From the NCBI RefSeq assembly GCF_964204645.1, contig NC_134031.1, positions 14,655,307-14,719,306 on the forward strand: DNA of 64,000 nt. The letters are read 5' to 3'. Below are positions 46,076-56,700 of the stretch, piece after piece (within the stretch, counting starts at the first letter, position 1; each line of letters begins with the position of its first letter). Origin of the DNA: Tubulanus polymorphus (taxonomy: Eukaryota > Nemertea > Palaeonemertea > Tubulaniformes > Tubulanidae). A model generated the notes under the pieces. It saw only the letters and a list, made by a program, of their open reading frames with translations, did not search any database and had not been told where the DNA came from. The position numbers and the translations under genes were made by a program.

Positions 46076-47047
46076 ATGCAGCACTATCGTCAAGAGACCC
46101 AGCAATTATACCATATCGAGGGCCGCTCACACGCCGATACGGAGCCGACCTTCCGCAGCCGGGCGTCAACTTGGCATTCGACTGAACGTTTGGAACAGGC
46201 AAGAAGAAATGTAGATATGAGATTGAAACGGCAACACTTGCACCAAGCGGATTTGCTGTCGGTTCCGTGCAACGGAAATTCGATGTCGTGTTTGAGAAAT
46301 TCAACTGCGATTTCTAGGAGTCACTCGGTTCTGGATGACACCCTCCGCTCACAGAAACACAATATTGGACGTGTAGTCCCGTCGGCGTCCGAACTGCACA
46401 GGTCACAGAAATCGCCGCCGTACATTTTCGACGAAAACGAACGCCGACGTTTGCAAAAGGAACTTGAACGTTTAGAATCGCAGGTGGCGCTACAATCGTC
46501 TTCTAGTCCGGAGAACTCACCCGTGACGCCGTTCGGTATAAAGTCTCCACTTCCGCCGATCGGAACGAAGACAACGCAGGAGAAAATGCGCCACCTACCG
46601 GAAATATATGTGCACAGTCCGACTGTAAATAAAGTCAGGTCAGTCAGGTCTCAAGCGTCCGATGGCATCGATTCACCGGTTACTCTGGGTGATATATCAG
46701 AATCGCCCCTAATAGAGCGACGTAAGCAACACCGGAGAAATGGGAATAACAATTCAAAGAAATTCGAGAATCGTCAAGAAAATGTGAATTACACCGCTAA
46801 AGAAAAGCAGCACGAAGCACATGTGAAACTTCCCGCACCCGGAAACGTATCGCCTGACACTGAAACTGCAGCGAAAATACACGCCAGAAAAATGAACAAA
46901 CGACAAGACGATCGTAAACTGTTGGCATTTCTGCGGTCGGCACAGGCTCGCAGACGACCGGCTGAGTGTCACCATAGCGAAGACCAGATAATGTTCGTTT
47001 GTTGCGATTACGTACGATTTTACAATTTTATCGAAAATGAGTTCTGA
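46076..47047 (+). CDS. uncharacterised 323-residue protein
   Basis: Not recognised. An uninterrupted frame of 972 nt in A/T-rich DNA, closed by an in-frame TGA at 46037 before the ATG. The upstream tttctctcgctcgctcgctc tract could be 5' UTR or a splice acceptor. The protein is hydrophilic and Ser/Arg/Gln-rich. An N-terminal R-L-E-Q-A-R-R-N-V stretch is followed by a likely short coiled coil (E-N-E-R-R-R-L-Q-K-E-L-E-R-L-E-S-Q-V, near residues 120-140), then Ser/Pro-rich segments with S-P and T-P sites, then a basic Lys/Arg region and a more hydrophobic C-terminus. No signal peptide or membrane segment. It could also be one exon of a larger gene. Base composition and length argue for real coding sequence. 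Confidence 0.6.
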   Translation: MQHYRQETQQLYHIEGRSHADTEPTFRSRASTWHSTERLEQARRNVDMRLKRQHLHQADLLSVPCNGNSMSCLRNSTAISRSHSVLDDTLRSQKHNIGRVVPSASELHRSQKSPPYIFDENERRRLQKELERLESQVALQSSSSPENSPVTPFGIKSPLPPIGTKTTQEKMRHLPEIYVHSPTVNKVRSVRSQASDGIDSPVTLGDISESPLIERRKQHRRNGNNNSKKFENRQENVNYTAKEKQHEAHVKLPAPGNVSPDTETAAKIHARKMNKRQDDRKLLAFLRSAQARRRPAECHHSEDQIMFVCCDYVRFYNFIENEF

Positions 47048-47311
47048 ACTGTAACTCATCCGATTGTGACCTAAGAATCATAAGAATGACTTAAAATTCG
47101 TTTTGAAGTTTTGTAATGAGATATTTAAGACTTCTGCTGCTATTCTGCTGAAGAAGCATGAATCAGTTAATTTCTAATATCGATTTTTAACGACACTGAG
47201 ATTTCTGCGGGTTTTTGAATGGCTTGATTTGTATATATTTCTACTGTTTACACAATCGATGAGTTGATTATGATATTCATGATTATTTTTCAAATGCAAG
47301 GGGCTTGTCGT

Positions 47312-47397
47312 ATAGACTGGTATTAACTTGAGCCTGGGGCTAAGTCAATTGACAATGAATTAGGTTAACCCTTTGGTTACATCAATACCAGTCTAGA
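47312..47397. repeat. 12-bp inverted repeat with ~60-bp spacer
   Basis: tagactggtatt and aataccagtcta are perfect inverted complements. The word resembles family B. Confidence 0.55.
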
Positions 47398-47508
47398 CAG
47401 CCGTGTCCATTTGTCGGTACAGCCGTCTTAGGAGGCTTGGGGGATGTCCTATTATTATGTAGGACAGGCAAATTGACAATTATATTATTACAACTCTTTG
47501 TATGTATT

Positions 47509-47749
47509 GCTATGGTGGCTGATTCGGGACACGCAAAAACAAACATTACCGCGCAAAAACCAACTTTTAACGCGCAAAAACCAAATTTTCCGTTTTTGCG
47601 CGCTGCAAAAACGAACTTTAAGCGCGCAAAAACGGAATATTTAGTTTTTGCGCGTTAAAAGTTTGTTTTTGCGAGCAAAAGATTTGTTTCTGCGCGTTTT
47701 CGTGGAGGACGAAAAAAAATTTTACATGTCCCGAATCAGCCACCATAGC
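47509..47749. mobile_element. 241-bp foldback element with perfect 23-bp inverted ends
   Basis: Bases 47509-47531 (gctatggtggctgattcggg + aca) are the exact inverted complement of 47727-47749. The interior is built of alternating gcgcaaaaac and gtttttgcgc words, so most of it can fold. No coding capacity. Confidence 0.85.
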
Positions 47750-48409
47750 TAACATATATTGGACATTTAATTGGCATTTTAGGCAGTTGAATATTGGTGT
47801 TTGTACTGAAAAGTTCTTGTTGAAATGGGCTACTAGATCAGGAAGATATATTCACTTAGTTAAATAGTGTTGAAAATGTAGGGAATTTCAAGTAGCCAAA
47901 TATCAAAATAGGTCGAGAAATAGCTGGCTGTCATGTTTAAGTGTATTCAAATAAAATGTGCTAATATCAGTGAATAGAGTCGTGATTATATTAAATGTTT
48001 TATGAGAATTATCATTGGTATAATTTCTGTATATTTCAGTAACTTCTTATGTCGTCATTTTGTTGATGGGTCAAAACTGAGATTAATTATACGAATTAAT
48101 CCCTTTTTAACAACGAACAATATAATATATGAGATCATATACTCAATGCACAATGCTCAATACTATATGCACAATGAACTGTAAATAAAGTTGTGATTAT
48201 AATAAATCTTCATTGTCCCAGATTGCGCGATTGGTTGTTAGTGCGTCGAGTGCGGTAGAATCAATAATCAACCGATTTCAAGTGGACTGTTAAAAAGAAG
48301 ATAAAACTGAGCCGAGGCTTTCTTGACTTAGATTTACTGCTACTCAAGTTTGATCAAAATGAAGCAACTAGATTTCAGCATCCAATTGCACGGTTAAAGA
48401 ATTCCCCAA

Positions 48410-48862
48410 TTCCGCTGTTCAACGATTCCACAGGTACCATGGTTCCACGATTCCACGGTTTCACAGTTCCGCAGTTCACGAATTCTACAATTTTACAGTT
48501 CCGCAATTCCACGCTTCAAGAACTCCACAATTCCACAATTCCACAGTTCCACACTTCAAGATCTCCACAATTCCACAGTTCCACGCTTCAAGAACTCCAC
48601 GATTCCACGGTTACACAGTTCCACAATTCCACGCTTCAAGAACTCCACGATTCCACAGTTACACAATTCCACAGTTCCACGCTTCAAGAACTCCACAATT
48701 CCACAATTCCACAGTTCCACACTTCAAGATCTCCACAATTCCACAGTTCCACGCTTCAAGAACTCCACGATTCCACGGTTACACAGTTCCACAATTCCAC
48801 GCTTCAAGAACTCCACGATTCCACAATTCCACAATTCCACAGTTCCACGGTTCAGTTCAACA
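48410..48862. repeat. minisatellite of ttccacaatt-type words with higher-order period
   Basis: 10-bp words (ttccacagtt, ttccacaatt, ttccacgctt, caagaactcc) form a longer unit that repeats several times. A second-order repeat of ~170 bp is visible (48545-48710 and 48715-48850). Confidence 0.92.
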
Positions 48863-49059
48863 ATGCCCTCTAGAGTTGGACAGAAAAATCGTATTTTAAG
48901 GATTCCTAATAATTGACGTTACGCACGCGTTACAAACGTTACAGAATATAATTGAACAATGTATTTATTTGTTTACATAGTAACGACGTTCCAACCGCGA
49001 ACAATCGACTTACTACTTCACAACGGTTCCATGACAACAGCGCTCGAAAAAAATTCATC

Positions 49060-49179
49060 CGTACATCTTCCGGTACTCCGGGTCATTGACAGACGAGCTG
49101 ACTATCAGTCATATTCAACCGGATAAAGTGCGCGGTTGATTTTACTCCGGGATTTCGGGAAATCACGCGTTTCGTTCAG
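49060..49179 (+). other. possible 5' UTR exon of the CNBD2-like gene
   Basis: A CpG-richer, ATG-poor stretch ending in ttcag|gtaagc (strong donor). An acceptor at 52930-52931 (tatctttacag) precedes a 76-nt leader without ATG up to the start codon at 53008. The link is inferred from signals only. Confidence 0.35.
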
Positions 49180-49324
49180 GTAAGCTTTGACGAAAGATAT
49201 AAAATCACGCAATGATTAAGAAATAGAGTCAGAAATGTTTTGTTGTTGAGATAACCAGTTTATTCAACGTCTTCGCTAGGGATATCTAATTCTGATTCTA
49301 TCTAATGCTATATTGTCATTTTCC

Positions 49325-49360
49325 GTCGATGACTATTAGGATCTAGTCGAAACGTCTGAC
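49325..49360 (+). other. hammerhead-like stem-loop motif
   Basis: cgatga, stem gacta/tagtc (perfect 5 bp), then gaaacgtc. A weaker relative ends with gaaac at 49507-49511. Confidence 0.45.
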
Positions 49361-50298
49361 TAAAACCTCACTAGCTCAAAATCGAAACATTTCAGACTCG
49401 TGGTCTTACTCTTGGAGTTGGATTCTATGCTATCATTACAATAGGAGTATTTCATCAAGATAGCCATCTTCTGGAATACAGCATCTCCGAAGATGAAAAT
49501 ATTGTCGAAACGTTGAATGAACCTACTAGCTCAAGGAAACATCTCAGTCTCTTTTTTGACGTTCGGTATTGTTGGATTTCATATTATCTTCAAAACACGG
49601 CCTCAGAATGTCTCGGAAAGGTGAAATATTTTGCAGGTGCGGATTTCAAGATGCAATGAGAAAGTGCACGGTAAACATAACTTTCAGATTATCACCAGTG
49701 ACATCTCAAACAGACCGGTTTAATTCATTCATCGAAATACATATATTTTGAATCCGTTCAATGGGATCTCAGCCTATGATGAAAAAACATAAAAAACAGT
49801 TAAAAAAACGATTTTACAATATGAAATATCAGTGGGATGACATATCAAACGGGAATCTCGTACACGGAGAACGATATATCGTTACAGCAGCAATATTTTT
49901 AGATATTGATGTGTGCCTTATTCATCATCGCCCCGGTTACAACTCAAACTGCTGCGGTTTCAAAGACACTATTTCAATGATGCTCGTAAATAATTAAAGA
50001 ATTGAACACAGCAGAAATCGAAATGTGCCCTGCTAATGATACGAATAATGCATAAACCATAGATGAGTTTACAGTGTATTTGTTGAGACGGAGAAATTCT
50101 TCATTACCAGAGCGTGGGATACGGAGTGTGGCTGACGTTATCAGTGTCGCTGTATAGCCACTATCAGGAGTGTCGCTGATACTCCGATTGGGACTCACCG
50201 GGATCACTCGTAAATCCAGGCAGGTAGGTCACTAATAGCCTTCAGTAAAAAAACCACGATGTACACAATTTTAAAAGATTTAAATCCAAATACACTAC

Positions 50299-50329
50299 GT
50301 TTCGGACTCACACTACAGATCATCGTCAG
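50299..50329 (-). other. hammerhead-like motif (weak stem)
   Basis: On the minus strand ctgacga ... ccgaaacgt with 15-20 bases between. The stem is poor. Confidence 0.35.
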
Positions 50330-50511
50330 GTGTGAAGGAATAAGTGTTGATTGATATAGGGAAGAACATGTTAATGATTAAGTAATTGAGTGAGTAGGTA
50401 TATCAGCGGTTAATAAGGAATGAAGTAACATATTTGAGCTAAAAGATTAATTGAAGAAGTCCTACAATTCGAATATTATATGAAATGATTTATTAGACCG
50501 AAATCACAACG

Positions 50512-50542
50512 TTTCGGCTATTGACTAACAGCCATAATCAGA
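50512..50542 (-). other. hammerhead-like stem-loop motif
   Basis: On the minus strand ctgatta, stem ggct/agcc, then gaaacg. Confidence 0.45.
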
Positions 50543-51619
50543 TGGAATGACCAGAACAGAAGTAACGTAGCATATAAACTTACAGGACTTAATCAAAAGC
50601 GATGTGTCGGAATAAAAGTAAACAGAACAAGTGACAAATGAAAAACAACCAAGGGGTACCGTAGAAACCACAAAATTTTATGAACAGTCAGGATGAATAC
50701 AAATATGTAACTAATAAAGTGGAGTAGAAGTGGATGGGGATAGCAGTGTGACACATAGAGACATTAACCAAAATCGAGTAGAGAGTTGATATGTCTAGAT
50801 ATTAATTGATTATGTTGAGAAAAACCATATTTAGATTGGTAGATAAATTGGATTTCGAAAGTTTACAAATAAGGGCTGATAATTCATTAGAACGAAACCA
50901 CTCTAATAAATCATTTCATATAAAATTCGAATTGAGGGACTTCTTCAATAAATGGATTAGAGTGTTTCATTCGACTACTAAACTTCAGCTAAGCTCAGGT
51001 CGACTCGATCATCTCGTCTGATCGTCGGGAGGAGAGTCTGCGATTTTATCATCGGGAACCTTTCCGACATGAGTTTACTTACGACCGCGACGTATTGATC
51101 GCAGACCCGCGTCTTTACCCTAATTGCGAGGATAGAACGAGTTCTATTTTCTTCGATTCCATCCGATCGTCGTAGCCAATCGGCGGCGAGTTATGCGTCA
51201 CATGACCTTTTGATTCAGCGACAAAAAAGATGAATGAAGTGGTCACGTGTTTACTACCGCTATTCTTACGACTACTTAAGTACACCTTTGCGATTGATGT
51301 TATGATCGCTTCATCGCATGGTTTTATCGCATCGTCGTAAAGGTATGCGGTGGCATCCGGAGCCGATTTCATCGCATCATCGTTTCATCGCAACAAATCA
51401 AACATGTTTGATATTTTCGCATGCGATTTTTCCGTGCGATGAAAATCGTAAAGGCGTGCGTGCTACGCTGCCGATGTTCCGAACGCATTTTTTTAGTAGC
51501 CAATCAGAATTAAGTATGAAGCAGTCACATGATGCTCAAAATGGCGGCTCAGTCACGTGAATGAATCCAACTCGAGGCCCTCATAAAAATCGCAGAGGTA
51601 TGCGGGGATGATGCGATTT

Positions 51620-51659
51620 TCATCGTGTCATCGCATGCGATGGTAAGATGACACGATGA
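51620..51659. repeat. 12-bp perfect inverted repeat in a tcatcgcat-rich region
   Basis: tcatcgtgtcat and atgacacgatga flank a 16-bp spacer that contains tcgcatgcga. The surrounding 51300-51700 repeats the words atcgca and aaggtatgcg/aaggtgtgc. Confidence 0.6.
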
Positions 51660-51829
51660 TCGCAAAGGTGTGCACACAGTTTTAGCCGGGTCGTAATATG
51701 CGCTAAGAAAACCATTATCTAATTGGTGCTAATATCTGAGGAATGATTGGTTAGAGCCTTGAAGAATAGACTAATACTTCCTCTATATTTGTTAATAGAT
51801 TTAAATGGTTCAGCGATACACCCTACAGA

Positions 51830-52393
51830 TTTTCTTACAAAGTTAATTATCATCTACGTATATTGTTTAAGCAAAATTCGTCATTTCCTAGATACCCAAC
51901 CATGTAAAGTGGCAATTAATTCTGGATATATGCAAATTAACTTCTATCTGGATCACCTGTATTTTTTACAAAATAAACTTCAATTGGTTCAAAATAATGC
52001 TGCTAGGCTTGTAACAAAAATTAATCGTAGAGAACGGATCACCTCTGTTTAAAAAAAGTTACATTGGCTTCCCGTCTTATACCGCTCAAACTTTAAGCTG
52101 TTACTCACTACTTGGTTTGTATTTCAAAAGACAAGTTTCAAAAAAGAAAGTTGGTGAACATTCACATTAAGTTTCAGGAAACCTTTTTAAGGAACCTTTT
52201 ACCAAGACTGGATAGTCATACAGTTCCTGCTTTTAGAATAGGTTAAAAACTTTCATGTTTCCTAATGCTTTTAATTCTTAGAATACTACAGTGTTTTCTG
52301 TTGGAAGTGGAATTAGTGTTATATGTAAAGACAGTTTTTTTTAGAAAAGAGCGCTATACAAAAGCGTATATTATTCGTATTATTATCATATGG
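51830..52393 (+). mobile_element. CR1/L2-type LINE 3' fragment
   Basis: Reads L-Q-N-K-L-Q-L-V-Q-N-N-A-A-R-L-V-T-K then, after a stop, K-K-L-H-W-L-P-V-L-Y-R and F-K-L-L-L-T-T-W, typical of the C-terminal reverse transcriptase region. Ends with the LINE tail word gagcgctatacaaaagcg followed by tattattcgtattattatca. Truncated 5' and interrupted by stops. Confidence 0.85.
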
Positions 52394-52756
52394 CGCTATC
52401 TAATTTGGATTTTCACTTGAGAATTGATTTCTCTGTACTTGGAGGATTGATTTCTCTGTACTTTGAGAATTGATTTCTCTGTACTTTGACAATTGATTTT
52501 CTCTTATCAAGACAATAGATTCGAAATACTTTAAATCTAGTTTATGAAAAGGAAGAGACGCTACAGGCTCTTCATTCGTTCCCTTCGATACTATGGGAAG
52601 CTCGACTATGGTTGTTTGATCAGCAAGAACTCTGATATGTATCCTGATCGAATAGCAGGGGTTCACCCGGGTTTCGAACCCAACAACTCTCATCCAGTGA
52701 GTCAAACACCCAACCCACCAAGCCGCAAAGTCGGGACGAAACGGCTTCTAAATCCT

Positions 52757-52865
52757 GGGCCCAGTTTCACAAAAATGTTTCACTCTTAAATCGATTTAAT
52801 TTCTTCATTAATTCAGTTTATCTTAAATCGATTTATGCCTTAATCATTTTTGTGAAACTGGGCCC
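52757..52865. mobile_element. family C palindromic element, 109 bp
   Basis: Perfect 21-bp inverted ends: gggcccagtttcacaaaaat + g at 52757-52777 and its exact complement at 52845-52865. Two ttaaatcgattta palindromes lie inside. It ends 143 bp before the CNBD2-like start codon, in the proposed 5' intron. Confidence 0.88.
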
Positions 52866-53007
52866 TGACTCAGTTATAGTGAAATGTATTGGATTGGTTC
52901 TGGTAGATTAAGCTTGAGTTTATCTTTACAGCCAGAATAGACTCGGATTTTAATCCACCTCAGGATTCTTTAATCGCCGCCGATAATCCGGGAATCTCAA
53001 TTCAAAA

Positions 53008-53745
53008 ATGATATCTCTGATAAAACAGTTGAAAGAAAGGAAACAATTCATCGAAGCGACCCTTAAGACGCGCGAAGAAGACTCACAGAGGGCGCTACAA
53101 CAGGATGGTGGGATTCCACCAGTGTTTAACAAACGCTTTTTCTCGTCAAAAGGTGCCGCTGTAGTCACACCGGAAGCGCGTAGAATAATGGCGGAGAACC
53201 GAAAGCGCATTACGTCCGATAAGGTGGCGCCACTCTCTAAGTCTGAGATGAGCGCGATGCGGTGCGTAGTTGACGGACTGCGTATGATCCACCGTGACGT
53301 CGATTACGTCAAGGATTGCGTCACTCATTGTTTAACTTATGAAAAACTTCCTCCGTTTACGTACGTGACGTGCATGCAGCACGAGACGTGCCTGTCGTGT
53401 TTCTATCTGATTTGTGGCGTCGTTGAAGTGACGTACGACGCGTCTTGCGACTCGGGTGTTTCCGTACACGAACCGAACATTATCTACACTCATTCGACCG
53501 GCGAATATCTCGGTCTGATATCGGCTAAAGAGGGCGTACCAGATCTAGCCCCTCCCTCGTCGGTCTACACGAAACAGCCCTGCGAATGTTTACGAATCGA
53601 TCGAATAAAATTCCACAAACTACTGCTGAAACGACGGGAGCAAGACTGCATCGAGAAAATGGAATTCCTCAACAGTAACAACTGTATTCTAAACGTCCTC
53701 AGCGCCGATGAGAAACAGGCGTTGTTACAGAGTTTACGCAAAATC
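53008..53745 (+). CDS. CNBD2-like coding exon 1
   Basis: 246 codons, donor gtaagt in phase 0. Contains the N-terminal basic segment, the first cNMP-type domain, and the start of the second (L-N-V-L-S-A-D-E-K-Q-A-L-L). Confidence 0.9.
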
Positions 53746-56700
53746 GTAAGTGAAAGAAAAAAATTAATCATTTCATTGTCAAATCGTTAGACCAGTCAGG
53801 CCACAGTCGAATAGGGCACTTTCTCAACCACCCATCACAGATGAATTTCGTGCAAGATTCCTAATACGATCTTCATACGATTCCTATAAGATTCCTATAC
53901 GATCCCTATAAGATTCCTAATAAAATCCCTATAAGATTCCCATAAGATTCGTAAAGGATTCCTAATAAGATACCTAATAAGGTCCCTATAAGATTCCTAA
54001 CATTATCCCTATAAGATACCTAATAAGGTCCCTATAAGATTCCTAACAATATCCCTATACAGTCCCTATAAGATTCCTATAAGATTCCTATACGATTTCT
54101 ATAAAATTCCTATACGATTCCTGACACGATCCCTTTAAGATTCCCAATAAGATCCTTATAAAATCCATATAAGATCCCTTTACCGGTAAGATTCCTATAA
54201 GATTCCTAATAAGATTCATAATAAGATTCCTGTAAGATTCCTATAAGATTCCTAATAAGATTCATAATAAGATTCCTGTAAGATCCCCATAAGATCCCTA
54301 TAAGATTCCCATACGATTTATATAAGATCCCTTTAAGATTCCTATAAGATCCCTATGAACACCCTATACGATCCCCAAGATCCCTATAAGATTCCTATGA
54401 GATTCTCATTTCTATCCATTCAACCGACAAATTCTAATTTTAGTTCTAATTTAATTCTACCTACGTAACTTACAATGAAAATAAACAACGCTGTAACCGA
54501 GTAACCGGGTTAGTCATGATCTTTAATCTTACTGAAATAGAAGAAATTCACACCGTATGTGAGAAAATGATTTCACATGTTCCTCAGTGTGTGTATCCGG
54601 CCAATCTGGAAGTTTCATAGACACCACCTTAAGTTAAATGATTCGCTAGAACAGCTGCACAGATATTGATGAATTTAAATTTCGCGTGAAAACCTACCTT
54701 TTTAACAACATTTTATTGAAATGTAACACGATGATGTGTATATTTTGCTGTAAACCGCTCTAAAACGCAGTGGAGATCGGTATAGAAATAGATGTTATCA
54801 TATATTATTAGAACCTATATTTACCTAGACTGGTCTTAAGTTGTTAGATTGGCTATAGAACTAAAATTAGTTTAGACTGGTCTAAAAAGTTGTTGTTAGA
54901 TTGAGCATAAATTGTGTGCGTTGTCTTTTCAGGAAATTCCAGCCAACAAATTAGTCGTCAAGCAAGGAGAAATATCAGAATATATTTACTTCATTATAAA
55001 TGGTATGCTATGTACAATATGTGCGCGAAACTGCGGGCGCAACAGTATGCGCTACAGTGTGTGCGGTAAACTGTAAATTCTAGTTTTTTGACGCCTTGTA
55101 AAACGTTACCATTATGAAACCTAAACAATGTTAACCATTCAGCGTCATTTTACAAACGACAGCCGTAAATCGATGTGCAAAACGTCACAGGTTTATGTGT
55201 ACACAAACAAGCTATCTGGCAAGACATTATTGATAAAGATGTAGAATGTCTTCTTGTGATTATATAATGAACCCTATTTGAACGTCCAAATATCATATTG
55301 CATTAAATAAATGTCGCATGATAAGCCGCATTGTAATAGCGGCTGTATGATTATACCAGAAGCGGCAGGCATAAATAGAAATGATAAGTACATCGGATTA
55401 TTCGGTAAGATGGCGGATTGCGCAAGTCTGAAATAAAAGTAAGAACCTGAATGGGGATGCTGGCGGAATGGCGAAGCTATCTACAATCTGTGTAGGGCTG
55501 GCGTGAATTTTATCGACGGCTACGAGCGGTCAATATAAAAATGTGTAAACATATAATTTCAATATTCAAATGTTTGAGAAAATGTGTTCGCTATTAGGGC
55601 CAGGTATGATCGCGAATAGCAATTTATAATAGCATAGCTGTCGTATACGGCTCCGCGTCCTCTGATGGCATGTGCTTCAGGTGACCATTCAATTCAATTC
55701 TTTATTGATCCTCATGTTAAACATTGTCGTGAAGTGGTCGATTCGACCAGATGGGACAGATCCGAGAGAAAGAAGCAACACGTCTGGTTACTACGAAACT
55801 TGCGAACTGATTTTATTTCACATAGATGGAGAATAAACATAAACCAGATGTCATCCACAAACCAGATGATCGGCTAAGTAACCGAACTTTCGAAATAAAC
55901 ATTACATATAAGAATCCTCATTTCAATAAAGTTACACATTTAAGAACACAACATACAAAACACTGCGTAATTCATACAGAATAACATAAACCAGCCTATT
56001 GTTATTTCAAATGACAGTGTCTACTTCAACCCGCTCAAGAGGATCGAGTGTGGAAGCCCCGGGAGGGCTTACTTAAGCCGGTCGACCTGCTACCAAATCA
56101 CCAAAATCACAATTCCCCAAATTTCTTAAAACATCAATTTCAAATTTGCAATACCACATTAACTTATCCGAAAAATTCTACATTTTATTCGCAGGCGTCA
56201 AATAATTTATTAAAATTAATTTTCTTGGTCTATTTCAGGTCGTTGTCAGAGGTATCGAAGAGTGAAAATTACCGAATTCAAGGAACAAATTTTATTTGAA
56301 TTGGACACGTTGGAAGCAGGTGCGAGATTGCATTATGGGAAACAATCTTTATACCACAATTCCGAGCTGCATGTAAATACAACGATAGGGGCACACTATG
56401 GCGACCGTTATTAGGGAAATTACATATCACTACGGTGACATATAAGCGCCATCTGGATTAGAATTTGTAAGATATTCTAATGTGCATTGAAAACGGTTCA
56501 AACGTAAGAATCTCCAAACTTGTAGTAAAATCAGGCTGTCGTGCATTCCCATGCAATCGGGGGAAAATCTCAAAGTCATATTGGCGATTTATACGCGAAA
56601 AGAGATTCTCGATTCTTTACGACAGCAAAAAATATTCCAGTATTTGCAGAACACAGAAATTAGCGACATGCGTGCCATTTTCGACATGCTTTTTTATAAA

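Larger units (their letters stand above)
47048..52931. other. between the 46-kb gene and the first CNBD2-like coding exon
   Basis: No coding exon supported. Contains the foldback element, the 48.4-kb minisatellite, a candidate 5' UTR exon ending at 49179, hammerhead-like motifs, a tcatcgcat-rich stretch (51080-51690) and a LINE fragment. Confidence 0.55.

Noticed and set aside
48439-48873. 144-residue His/Ser/Gln repeat protein
   Set aside because: Translation of the ttccacagtt minisatellite. No start context, and diverged family A arrays elsewhere do not keep a frame.
49761-49997. 78-residue Lys-rich frame
   Set aside because: No family, no splice sites of note, and an A/T-rich setting next to repeat motifs. 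Chance length.
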